From positions 86,549,139-86,613,138 of the forward strand of contig OY998180.1 in assembly GCA_963921935.1 (NCBI GenBank): a DNA stretch of 64,000 nucleotides, in the 5' to 3' direction. Both the position numbers and the translations under genes were made by a program. This DNA is from Galeruca laticollis (Eukaryota > Arthropoda > Insecta > Coleoptera > Chrysomelidae). The notes under the pieces were generated by a model that worked only from the letters and a program-made list of their open reading frames with translations, searched no databases and was not told the DNA's origin. Of this stretch, positions 47,690 through 58,119 are shown in pieces. The stretch's first letter is position 1. Every line of letters begins with the position of its first letter.

Positions 47690-48310
47690 TTGATAGCAGA
47701 ATCAGGACAGGACTTATTGTAAATTTAAAACATGAAGAAACTAATGATTTTTTCAAAGATGCGTTTAATTTATGCAAAGATAAAATTTCAAAATTATTGA
47801 AGGATTTAAAATGATTAAAGTTAAATCTCATTGGAGATTATATAAAACAATCCAATGATAGGGAAGTTTTAGATCAAAAACATTTCAGTACACACAATGC
47901 AATCATTGATGAAGGAACTGATTTGATGGAATGGTTCAAAAATTATGTTGTTGATCCAATTTTACATAAAATGTCTGAGTTTCAAGAGAAACAGAGTGAT
48001 TGGGCCTTAAACAAAATTATTTCACTAGAGGTAGCAATTAACAAATACGAAATGGTTCATCTTTCATTTGATTGCTAGAGCAATTACAGAGAAAGCAAGC
48101 TTACATCAATATTCAGAACAAATAGGATGAAGCATGCTTTGTCTGGAGTGTTGTTGCCGGTCTACCAGCTCCCGCAGGAAATGTGAGCCGGACAACATAA
48201 TATCCCCAATATTCCAGTGTTTTGAAAACTCGAGGCTTAGACATGCCAATGAAACTGCCTCATATTAACAAATTTGAAAAACTCAACGAAATTTCCATAA
48301 ATATTTAAAT
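47690..48310 (+). pseudogene. N-terminal region of a Polinton-like type-B DNA polymerase
   Basis: Segments in order are RTGLIVNLKHEET, FNLCKDKISKLLKDLK, DLMEWFKNYVVDPILHKMSEFQEKQSDWALNKIISLEVAINKYE, then MKHALSGVLLP, YPQYSSVLK and LPHINKFEKLNEISIN. They match the upstream domain of polymerase proteins annotated in insect Polinton-type elements, notably the FQE..S.WAL..I..L.V.INKY core. Stops and frame changes separate them. The exonuclease and polymerase motifs are absent. Confidence 0.5.
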
Positions 48311-48480
48311 GTTTAAATGTTGTACGGTGGTTGGACCATGTTCTAAGAATGTCTGATGAAAGATTTGCCAAAGTGTGTTAGAGAGAGAAAGAAGCCACAG
48401 CAGGAGAAGTAGACCCAGTAGAAAGTGGATTCAAGCCTACGAGGAGAATCTATGAAGAAGGAGGGGCGAATTTATTGAAG
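48311..48480 (+). pseudogene. RTE-like C-terminal fragment on the plus strand
   Basis: RWLDHVLRMSDERFAKV followed by RSRPSRKWIQAYEENL resembles the conserved end of RTE-type proteins (R-W-x-G-H-V-x-R-M..P..R..G-R-P..R-W..). It faces opposite to the RTE-like RT that starts at 48491, so it is either a separate insertion or an inverted end. Confidence 0.5.
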
Positions 48481-48490
48481 AAGTTTAAGT

Positions 48491-50245
48491 CTAGCTTCCA
48501 GCCGGCCAGTTTCCAGTTTGCCATATTATTGAATTAACTGAGTACACTTCTTTCTCATCTGTTTGTTTTGTCTTCTTTCTTTCTACTAAATACCCAACAT
48601 TCGCATCCATTCTGTACAGTAGGTTTCGATTTCCATATTTGCTACTTCTTTTCGCTAACCACTTGTCCACTCTCTCCAGCACGTCGCTGTGAGTCGTTAT
48701 AGTCACTACCAGATATTCGACTTCCTTAACTTTCTCGATGATGTACTCTCTGCCTTGCTCGTTATTGATTTTAATAGTTTGATAAGTGCTCACTTCAGGT
48801 CCCATTCCCATATACCAACTTAGTCTTTTGCTGGTTGACGTGCAATCGGTACACCTTTGCTTTTCTTTCAAATACAGCAAAGATCCTTAGCAATTCTTAC
48901 TTTGATCTTGCCATGAGCCCTACCACTTCTGTATATGCCAAGATCTGGATTTTGTTGTCATAGATTGTCCCTAACGCCCTTGTTCCACTATCTCTAAATC
49001 TATGACAATCCCCTCGTTACTTAAAACTTTTCTGATATATTTCCCTCTAGCGCCACCCTACTGTCTGTGTTTCTTAAGGTCATCTGAACAAGCTTTATCA
49101 ACTTACTTGGGCATTCCGAGTTTTATTAACGCTTCATATAATTGTTTCATCTCCGAGTCATCGGCCTGTTTAAAGTCGATGAATATGAGGTTCAGGTCAA
49201 TATTTTGCTATTAAGTGGTACTTTCAATCATTTTAATTACAAATATTTGGTATGTACTCGACCGCCCTTTTTAAAAACCGCCTTGATACTCTCCCACTCG
49301 TTGATTAGCATATTCATCTAACCTTTTTCTTATTACCCTCGCTAGGACCTTATGAGTCACATCCAGCAAGGATATGCATCTATATAGTTCCCGTATTCCA
49401 TTCTGTCCCCTTTTTGATATCGGAAAAATCATTGCTTGATTTCATTGATCCGTTGTCCTTTCTTCAACCCAAATTTTCCATACCTTACCTGTTTTTATGA
49501 CCTTGGCGGGTATTCCGTTGTAGCCACAGTTTTTGTTGTTTTTTAGGTTTCTTATTACTTCTCCTATTTCTTCGTTTGTCGGAAGTCCAACTCAATGATT
49601 CTGCTTATTCTCATTCAGCTCTATCCCTAAGATACAATTTTCGTTTTCTCCTGACATTCAACAAATCTTCAAAATTCTCCCTCCACCTATCAATTGACCA
49701 TTTTTATCCTTGTAAAATTTTTATCTGGTTCTATAGGGGCCTATTTGCTCTTGGCTTCCTGGTAGAAGTTTTTGATATCCTTATCAACATAGCGCTCTTA
49801 AATTTTTAAGTTTTCTTTTCTATGTTTTCTTATAGCTCATCCTAGATATTTAAGGACTCCATCTTCCATTGCTCTATTTCTCCTGTATGTATTCTTGTTT
49901 TTTCCTGTGTTCCAGGTTTTTTCAATTTCTTCTACAAACTGCTGCATTGAAGGTTCACTCTGAAGTTTAGTTACATCATATCTTGTGATTTCATCTTTTA
50001 TTCTGTTCTTTGGCGGAATTTCCTCCCTTAATTTCGTTATTGTCAATATATGATCCGAATCCGCGTCCGCACTACGATAGCTTCTAACGAGTGTCATTAG
50101 CCTTGCATATATCTTCTCTAGCAGTATATTATCATTTTTCCTTGTGTGTTATGAATCTTCTTCGTAAAATTCATTCTTTATTACTGTGGTTTTGTTCTCC
50201 GATGGTGCATGATCATCAAGTAAACTTATCCCTCATTCTTAGTTG
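48491..50245 (-). pseudogene. RTE-like non-LTR element, RT part (split by the LTR element)
   Basis: On the minus strand, the end of an AP-type endonuclease (50097-49837: VRSYRSADADSDHIL) precedes a decayed RT. The RT has LIFIDFKQADDS (about 49200-49160), a catalytic loop reading ILAYTEVV (about 48945, where YADD is expected) and the thumb VEYLVVTITTHSDVLERVDKW (48700-48640). Many breaks. The sequence continues at 60632 on the other side of the LTR element. Confidence 0.7.
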
Positions 50246-52764
50246 TGTTACGGTTTTTCTCGTTAATATATATCATTCGCATAAAAAAGACATCAATCAT
50301 GCAGTTTTGGTCATAATAAATAAACATTCCTACCTTAATATCAAGTCAGACTAGCTTCGTACGTCGACAATTTCTAGGAATATCATTAATGCAGTGAGTC
50401 AATAGCCTGGTCGTCAATTTGTTTAGCACCAACTAATAGTTTAAAGGAAATAAATACACTCAGTAGAATAGTTACAGTAATCTGTATATACACTTAAAAA
50501 GAATGAATTTTGTTATATGATGTACACTTGAATGTAAACAAACTTTTCACTACTCGAATCAAACAGCTGATTCGCCATATGTCATATCCTCGTTTATTCT
50601 TCTTTTTCAAACGTTAAGAGATCTGTGATTCGTACGGAAGGTGGCCTACCGGTGTACTGTGGTTGTACATCAGGGTATAATAAGTGATGTTTTATGTTGT
50701 AAATACAGTCGAGGGGTGTGGTATATTTGCGAATATAGGTTATTTTTGATTAGTTAATTATTGTATTTATACGGGGGGTTTTAATATGCGATGTGCAAGT
50801 AGAGTAATTTCACTCCGAGGTCATAGAACGTATGTGCTCCAAACTGCTCGAGTGAGAGTGTCTCGAACGGAAAGGTGGGTTGTCAATGAAACCTGTCGTG
50901 TTTCCTTTTTCTTTCTGATCAACGTGGTGTTGTATGCAGGTGCTTATTGGGAGCCCCAAAAACAAATTCGCATGAAGATTCCACATTCATCCCACAGGGG
51001 AATATGAATTTGAGGGGGTAGTTTGGCTTGGGTGGAGTAGTGAGAGTTGGTGGAGTTAGTATTCCGTCCAGACCTCATCTGTGAGAGGCAGATGGATTTG
51101 TAAGCCCAGTCACCTACATCGCCATGCGGTTAAGTTCAGATAACGGCTTTTAACTACTATATTAGCAGCACACAGGAAAACCCTGTCTTAGCCAAACAGG
51201 TGAGATTTATTTGTTTTAACATTTTCTGTAACTAGTAATTGTTCCTCATAGTGTTGCGGATAAGATGACACCACCTAATTATATGTTCATGATAGAGCTT
51301 GTGTATAGTATGTTGGGGGTAAAGTACTTGTTAGTAAGGGGTGGTTATCTCGGGTTTGTTACTTTTAGACTTTATAGGGGGTAATATACTTACGTTATCG
51401 AGTAGATGGTACAATTGAAGTCTACCTTGGGTTTTTTTTAAAAAAAGGTGTGACGTCCCACTCGGGTAGTAAATGGTTTTGAGTAGGATAATATTAGGAG
51501 TCACACTGGGATAAATGTGATGAATTCCCAGGGTGGTTCAATGTCAATTGAGTGTAGTGACAACACTAATTAGTGTATTATTTTTTCTAGGGTTTTGTTT
51601 TTTTTTGGGTTTTAAACATTTATTCTGGGATATTGTTGGATCTTTGGTGATTCGTATTTCCCGTATTGGATTAGTTCCGGAGTCCCCTTGGTGTTGGTTC
51701 GTAGTACCACAACATTCCTGGGATGCTTACAGCCTCACCTTAGTGATTGCTACCTCAGAAACAGTTTGTGGATCGTCAGGATTTATCACCAGCGGGGGGA
51801 AGACGCGCAAGTTTTAAACATTTAATATTTTTTTTTATAATCATTTCTTTTTATAGCGTATATATAACTTGTACGTATATATAATTCACCATTTGTGAAC
51901 ATACAAGTGGCTTGTAATTTATTTTTTTTTCTTGGTCATTTATCACTCTAGGTAGAGTAGGTAAGTTGCGTCTGAGCTCACACGGAACGGTTATGATAAT
52001 TTATATTGTTTTTTTTGCTTGGGTAAGTTTACAATTTGATATGCGCAGATAAGCCACGGTATGGGTAACCCTTCAGGTTCTCACCGTTTTCATTTTATAT
52101 GATTGTAATTTTTTTTTGCAAGTTTCAGAAACTAACTTAACTCAGAACTGGTCTCTGTTTCAAATCCTTCTGAGCATTCATTTATCAATTTTGGGGTAGG
52201 GGTATATAGGATTTTAAATAATTGTATTATTGTAGATATTGAACTATAAGGGACTTTTGTAAATGTCCACAGTTCGTGAGAGATTTCATATCGATCTGTT
52301 TATATTTTTTTTTTATAGTAAGGGTTGATGGACCTTAAGTGTCCACTGTGGGAATAACTGCTTCCACAATTTTCATACAACTGTACTCAAACCAAACCAC
52401 CACCGCAATAAATCATTTCTCTTGTGAGTTGAGTTACGAGTTTGATTTTGGTAATCCTCTCCTAATTGGGGGTAAACTACGGTTAGGGAAGTAAACTGAG
52501 GTATTTACTCGGGTACGGTTTACCTGGCGCCTTGGGTTTTATAGCTTATTTTGATTGTTCGTTACCAGCATACGAACCTCCCTTCTTCGGCTGAAGTCTA
52601 GCGGGTAAAATACCTTGTGGCATAGATCGGCCATCCGATCTGCTGGTAACTTGGTTAAATTAGTAGTAATTGATTTCGGGGCCACAAGTTCGATCTATCT
52701 TCAGTAGGTCGCTAACGTAAGTGGGGTAAGTGCATAGGTGCACGGGGTTTGATTTTACGTTACA
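50246..52764 (+). repeat. 5' LTR (2.5 kb) of the young gypsy element
   Basis: TG...CA ends. It contains several T-runs and a 73-codon ATG frame at 50786-51007 that is repeated at 58660-58881 in the other LTR. A large LTR of this kind recalls Ulysses-type elements, though family placement is not proven. Confidence 0.95.
50786..51007 (+). other. 73-codon open frame inside the LTR
   Basis: It starts ATGCGATGTGC and is Arg-rich at the start, with a short hydrophobic centre (SFFFLINVVLYAGAYW). The copy in the 3' LTR encodes the same protein despite two or more base differences nearby. LTR identity alone explains the conservation, and I know no homologue, so it may be chance. Confidence 0.25.
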
Positions 52765-52768
52765 TAGG

Positions 52769-52786
52769 TGGCGCCCAACGTGGGGC
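52769..52786 (+). other. Primer binding site, tRNA-Lys
   Basis: TGGCGCCCAACGTGGGGC, four bases after the 5' LTR, is an exact complement of the 3' 18 bases of tRNA-Lys. Confidence 0.93.
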
Positions 52787-53185
52787 ATTGCATTGCCTTG
52801 CATCTCACTACATAGCAATTTTTCTTGGTGGTTTAAGTAAGTTTTGCGTTTTTTTTATGTAAAGTTAAATTTTTGTAAATTTAAATCTTAAGCTCAGCTA
52901 GTTGGATTTGACCAGTATATGTTCTGAGATTGGGTTGGTAGACTGAGTTATTCAGGTCCTATAGCATATTATATCGTAGTTGTAATAAAACTTCGATTTA
53001 ATTTTGAGTTTAGTAAGTAACTGGCAGGTAAGGTTGATTTTAGACAACGCCATACGTGTATATATTGTATTTCTTGACCTATTTAGAATCTACTCACGGG
53101 ACGTGCGGTAGTAGACATTTCGAGATTGAGACACCTAGACATTGGCGGCTTGGGACATTGATTTTATTTGTTAGGTTATCGCAAG

Positions 53186-54523
53186 ATGGCTTCGTATAAT
53201 ATGAATGTACATAGACTTAATCAAGATGAATTGACTTATGAGGTAAGAGTAAGAGGTGTAGCCACAGGTACTGTCGATGAAATGAGAAAGAGTTTAGCCA
53301 TGGCTCGACGACTAGAGAAGACTGGTGAAAGTTTTACATACCCTGTTTATCCTTATAAACCGGAAGAGGACATAGAAGCTGTACAAGCGAAGCTGGATGA
53401 ACTCACACCGTTGGTTGTCGATTTTAGGGATACAATTTCGAGTGGAAACTTTAAGAAATATGAGACGAAGTTGCATCATGTTCTTTACAGGATGGATCAT
53501 ATTCCAGAAGATAGGGAAGAGCGTCCGATACTGCGGTCGAGAGCTTTGACATTGTTGGATGATCTACATCAGAAGGCAGCGGATTACAAAGCGCCGGAGA
53601 ATGTTCCACCACAACTTAGTTTACTTCAACAAACTAGCTTTAACGCGAACATTGACCCCCACAGGAGGTCATCAAGCACATCATTGAGTCCAAGTCGTGA
53701 TGTACACACTGTCGCACCTCAAAACTCTACCTACGTTACACCAATATTACCAAATAAATGGGATTGTAAATTTTCAGGTGACAAGAAAGGTTTATCTTTA
53801 AGTGCATTTTTAGAACGCATAGAAGAATTGCGTATTGCTCGCCATGTTAGTAAGGAAACTTTGTTGGAATCGGGTATAGATTTGTTTACTGGTAGAGCAT
53901 ATCAATTTTATCTTGCATATAGGGGTGAAGTGTCATCATGGGATGAACTGGTCGTTTTACTGCGAGAGGAGTACCTGTCTCCATCTTATAACGAGAAACT
54001 TTTTGAGGAGATCCGTAGGCGAACACAAGGCCCAGATGAATATATTGGACTTTATTTAGCTGTAATGATTGGGTATTTTAATAGGTTAACTTGTACTGTC
54101 TCTGAAGAGGTTAAACTTAAAATATTGCTCAGAAATATTGCTCCATTTTACCAGAATCAGTTAGCTTTGGTGGACGTCACCTCGGTGTCGCATTTGCGGG
54201 AATTAGGCAGGAAGCTTGAGGCTAGGAAGGAAGCAGTCGAGAATTTCGTTCCTCCTTCACGTAAGTTGCAAGTTTTAGAACCGGATTTGGCTTATGTCCA
54301 AGTAGCAGATGAAGTAGAAAATCTTGCTATAGCTAGTACCTCTTCGGCAGCATTTCCAAAGAACGAGGTGAAGCAGGTCAATTGTTATCATTGTAAGCAG
54401 CCAGGTCATTATGCTAGGGGTTGTCCTAAGAAATTTTGTTTCAAGTGTAAGTTGGAAGGTGTGACCGTTAAATCGTGCCCAAGATGTAGTAGAAGTCAGG
54501 GAAACGACGAACGGCATGCCTAA
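53186..54523 (+). CDS. gag: gag of the young gypsy element
   Basis: The first ATG in good context (CAAGATGG, 53186) gives 445 residues; the frame is open from a TTG at 53168, but that is not a likely start. The N-terminal 180 residues are charged and helical. A retrotransposon capsid domain lies at about residues 195-375 (KWDCKFSGDKKG, WDELVVLLREEYL, EIRRRTQGPDEYIGLYL). A CCHC zinc knuckle (CYHCKQPGHYARGC) is followed by a second Cys set in which the His is replaced by Val. The gene ends at 54523 and overlaps pol in the -1 frame. Its product packages the element RNA. Confidence 0.93.
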   Translation: MASYNMNVHRLNQDELTYEVRVRGVATGTVDEMRKSLAMARRLEKTGESFTYPVYPYKPEEDIEAVQAKLDELTPLVVDFRDTISSGNFKKYETKLHHVLYRMDHIPEDREERPILRSRALTLLDDLHQKAADYKAPENVPPQLSLLQQTSFNANIDPHRRSSSTSLSPSRDVHTVAPQNSTYVTPILPNKWDCKFSGDKKGLSLSAFLERIEELRIARHVSKETLLESGIDLFTGRAYQFYLAYRGEVSSWDELVVLLREEYLSPSYNEKLFEEIRRRTQGPDEYIGLYLAVMIGYFNRLTCTVSEEVKLKILLRNIAPFYQNQLALVDVTSVSHLRELGRKLEARKEAVENFVPPSRKLQVLEPDLAYVQVADEVENLAIASTSSAAFPKNEVKQVNCYHCKQPGHYARGCPKKFCFKCKLEGVTVKSCPRCSRSQGNDERHA

Positions 54524-57500
54524 ATGATCGAGATAAGCATGTCGACCATTCCTTCTCGGTCGATAGAGTGAAGGTTTTGTTGGATTATGTAATTGAGCAT
54601 GCATCGGGAGATGAGAGACCATATATCACTGTAAATATTTTAGGTAAATCATTATTAGGACTGCTTGATTCCGGAGCATCTCGGACTCTGATAGGCGGTA
54701 AGGGTGTATCCCTCATTCATGAGTTAGGTGTAAAAATAGATGTAAGTCGTCAGTCGTCTTGTATAGTTGGGAATGGGAACCGGTGCAGTATTGTTGGGGT
54801 TGTTGAGTTGCCGATTACTCTCAAGGGTCGATTTCGGGTGATTGAAGCTATAGTAGTGCCGGAGATTCCTCATTTGTTGATACTCGGGATAGATTTTTGG
54901 AAATTGATGGATATTATACCAGATCTGCGACATAATGAATGGAAATTTTCCAACGAGCCAGTGGTTGTGAATTCTGTGGTTCATATTAATGGCCAGTCTC
55001 ATTTGTCACCTTTAGAAAAATCTAGGCTACAAGCAGTTGTAGATAGGAATAGTACTTCGATGAAGGAAACCTTGGGGTGTACTAATAGGACAGAACATGT
55101 CATCATTACCAATAGTGCACCAATCAAACAACGTTACTATCGAGTGAATCCTGTGGTTCAGAAGCAGATTGATAAGGAACTTGATGAAATGTTGAGGCAG
55201 GGTATTGTTGAACCTAGTAATAGTCCTTGGGCATCGCCGATTTTACTCGTGAAGAAGAAAGATGGCAAGTTTAGATTTTGTGTGGATTTTAGGAAATTAA
55301 ATTCAGTAACGGTGAGAGATAGCTATCCTCTACCATTAGTTTCAGATACGTTAGATAAGCTGAGAGATGCTAAGTATTTATCTAGCTTAGATGTTAAAAG
55401 TGCTTATTGGCAGGTGCCAATGGCTGAAGAGTCGAAACAATATACGGCCTTCACAGTACCCAATCGTGGGTTATTTCAATTTCGTCGACTTCCTTTTGGT
55501 CTTCATAACGCTCCTGCTACGTGGCAGCGCTTGATAGACAATGTTTTGGGTCATGACCTCGAACCCCATGTCTTTGTATATCTTGATGACGTGGTCATTG
55601 TTAGTCAGACTTTCGAACAACATTTGCAGATTTTGGAGGAAGTGTTCCGTCGTCTTCGGGAAGCGAATATTACCATCAATACAGAGAAATGTCAATTTTG
55701 TAGACCGGAGATGAAGTACTTAGGTTTTGTAGTCGACCGTAATGGTATCCATGTCGATGTCGACAAGGTAAGAGCTATGCTTGAGTTACCAACACCTAAA
55801 GGTGTTACAGAAGTTCGGCGTTTAGTAGGAACATTTTCGTGGTACAGACGTTTCATTCCTGATTTTTCTTCTATTATCGCTCCCATAACGAGTCTACTTC
55901 GTAAGGGTTCCAAGTTTCAATGGACTGTAGAATGTGCAGAGGCGTTTAGGGTTATCAAGGAAAAGTTAGTAGCAGCACCTGTGCTCAGTTGTCCCGATTA
56001 TTCACTACCATTTGTTGTACAGACCGATGCTTCAGGTTATGGAATTGGTGCCGTACTTTCCCAACCTCATCCTGATGGAGAACGTGTAATAGCATATTTA
56101 AGCAGGTCATTGACGCGTCAAGAACGAAATTATTCCACTACGGAACGAGAGTGTTTGGCAGTTTTGTGGGCAGTCGAGAAGTTAAGACCCTATATTGAAG
56201 GAGTACAGTTTACAGTCGTAACTGATCACTATAGTTGATTGTGGCTTCAGAATTTGAAGGATTTGAGTGGACGATTATGTCGTTGGTCAGTTCGTCTTCA
56301 ACAGTACGATTTCAAGGTGGTTCATCGTAAGGGTAAATTGAATGTCGTACCTGATATGTTATCCAGGGCAGTTCCTATAGTTGATGATGTCAATAATGTT
56401 GCAATAGATCTTATCTCTGATGAAAATGTAGGTAGTACTTGGAAGGCAGATGATGACAGGTGGTATCAGCTGATGGTGGACAGGGTGAGTAAAGATCCTA
56501 AGAAGCTCAGTAATTGGCGGGTGGCAAATGGTCGTCTGTGGAAATACGTGGTTCCATTGTATCCAGAATTGTCTCCTCCGTCTGACTCCTGGAAGTTAGT
56601 TGTCCCCAAAGCCGAGCGAAAGGCTACAATCTTAAAGGATCATGAACCAGCCACTGCAGGTCACCCTGGTGTCTTTAAAACATTCTGTAGAGTAGCCGAG
56701 AAGTTCTATTGGCCTAAGATGAGGAGCGACGTTGCTAAAGTCGTTCGACGCTGTCGAACCTGCGCCGAACACAAGGTACCACAGACCGTGCCGGTTGATA
56801 AGATTGTCTCCCATCCTAAAGTAGGACGTCCATGGGAAATGATCTGTACGGACCTCATGGGACCCCTCCCTAGATCAAAACAGGGAAATTGTTATATTTT
56901 GGTAGTCACTGATTATTTGAGTAAGTTCACGTTAATGTGGCCCCTTAAGAAGGCTACAAGTGTGGCAATTTGTCGTAAGTTAGAACAAGAAATATTTTTA
57001 GTATTTGGTGTACCTCGCACCATAATTTGTGATAATGGGGTACAATATCGTAGTAAGGATTTTAACAACCTAGTTAATAAATATAATGTCAACGTTAAGT
57101 TTAGCGCACTTTATAATCCAAGGGCAAACCCGACGGAACGGGTTAATAGGGTTATTAAAAATATGATTTCCATGTATGTGTCGGACAATCACAGGTCCTG
57201 GGATGAAAGATTATCAGAAATTGGTAGTGCACTCCGGACCAGCACTCATGAAGGTACTAATTTAACTCCTTATTTTATTAATTTTGGGCGTAATATGTTG
57301 TTATCGAGGAAGGATTATGAAGAGAAGGATTTAGTGGGTGTTGAAGATGGTACACAGAATGGGATGTTAAGTCGTAATGTACATTTTAGACAGCTGTTCT
57401 CGGATATTAAAGAACGTTTGGAGTTGGCGGCAGAGAAGAGTTGTGCTAGGTATAATCTACGTCGACGTCACATCGAGTATCTTCCCAACCAATTGGTTTG

Positions 57501-57708
57501 GCGCAAGAATTATGTTCTGTCTGATGCTACTAAGTATTTTTCTAAGAAATTAGCACCGAAGTATGTAGGTCCATTTTACATCAAGAAGAGGATTTCACCG
57601 TGGACTTATGAATTGAGAGATGATAATGGAGTGTCGAAGGGTATCTGGCAAGTTAAGGATTTGAAACCATGTCCAGACTCGGATGAGTCTCTATCGCTTA
57701 TTCGCTAG
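54493..57708 (+). pseudogene. pol: pol of the young gypsy element, one TGA
   Basis: The frame is one base back from gag and expressed by -1 frameshift. The protease has DSGASRTL at about 54670. RT carries FCVDFRKLNS, LPFGLHNAPATWQR and YLDDVVIVS. RNase H is seen as QTDASGYGIGAVLSQ. The integrase has an H-H-C-C finger (56656-56770) and the catalytic D, D and E in CTDLMGP, CDNGVQY and NPTERVNR. A C-terminal GPF/Y-like module (GPFYIKKR) precedes the stop at 57706. A TGA at 56236-56238 falls in DHYS-LWL, where leucine is usual; one base change explains it. Otherwise the 1,070-codon frame is clean. Confidence 0.94.
54499..54505 (+). promoter_or_regulatory. GGGAAAC -1 ribosomal frameshift site
   Basis: In the gag frame the heptamer is read G GGA AAC, the X XXY YYZ form used at retroviral -1 frameshift sites. 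The pol frame is open from 54493, so a -1 slip here joins gag to pol with no stop. A 6-bp hairpin (54542-54547 with 54558-54563) lies further downstream than is usual, so the stimulator is unclear. Confidence 0.75.
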
Positions 57709-58103
57709 TAGGAAAGAAACTCTTGTCACATTAGACCACGGTGTCTTGGAATGTTTCGTACATCATACTAAGTAACTTGACCAAGGGCTCGCTAAGTTAA
57801 GATATCTAGGCTAATGTGTTAATAGGGAGTGTGGCCTCCTTAAAAGTGTGGAAGGAACGTTGCGTTGGTTTGGGATACACATCATTTCACGGTGATGCAA
57901 TCTCTGTGGGTTGGGGACTTCGTTTGGGAGAGTCCAATCAGGACTCAGATATGGGTTGGTTGGGTCTCAAGACAATCGAAGTCTTAAGGTTCGAGGTTTT
58001 AAATTCCACATTGGACACAAGGCCATGAATCCGAAGTAATTCATAGATCATCTGGCCATTGACAGCACGTTAGTTGTGAAGTTTCCCGTGGGTAAACTTC
58101 TTC
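57709..58103 (+). other. 3' non-coding region of the young gypsy element
   Basis: About 0.4 kb between pol and the purine tract. A 70-codon frame at 57816-58028 has no signal peptide or known motif, so there is no env. Confidence 0.7.
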
Positions 58104-58118
58104 AAGAAGGGGGGGGAA
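58104..58118 (+). other. Polypurine tract of the young gypsy element
   Basis: AAGAAGGGGGGGGAA ends one base before the 3' LTR. Confidence 0.9.
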
Positions 58119-58119
58119 T

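Noticed and set aside
57816..58028. Possible env or accessory gene after pol in the young gypsy element
   Set aside because: Only 70 codons, no signal peptide, membrane helix or known pattern.
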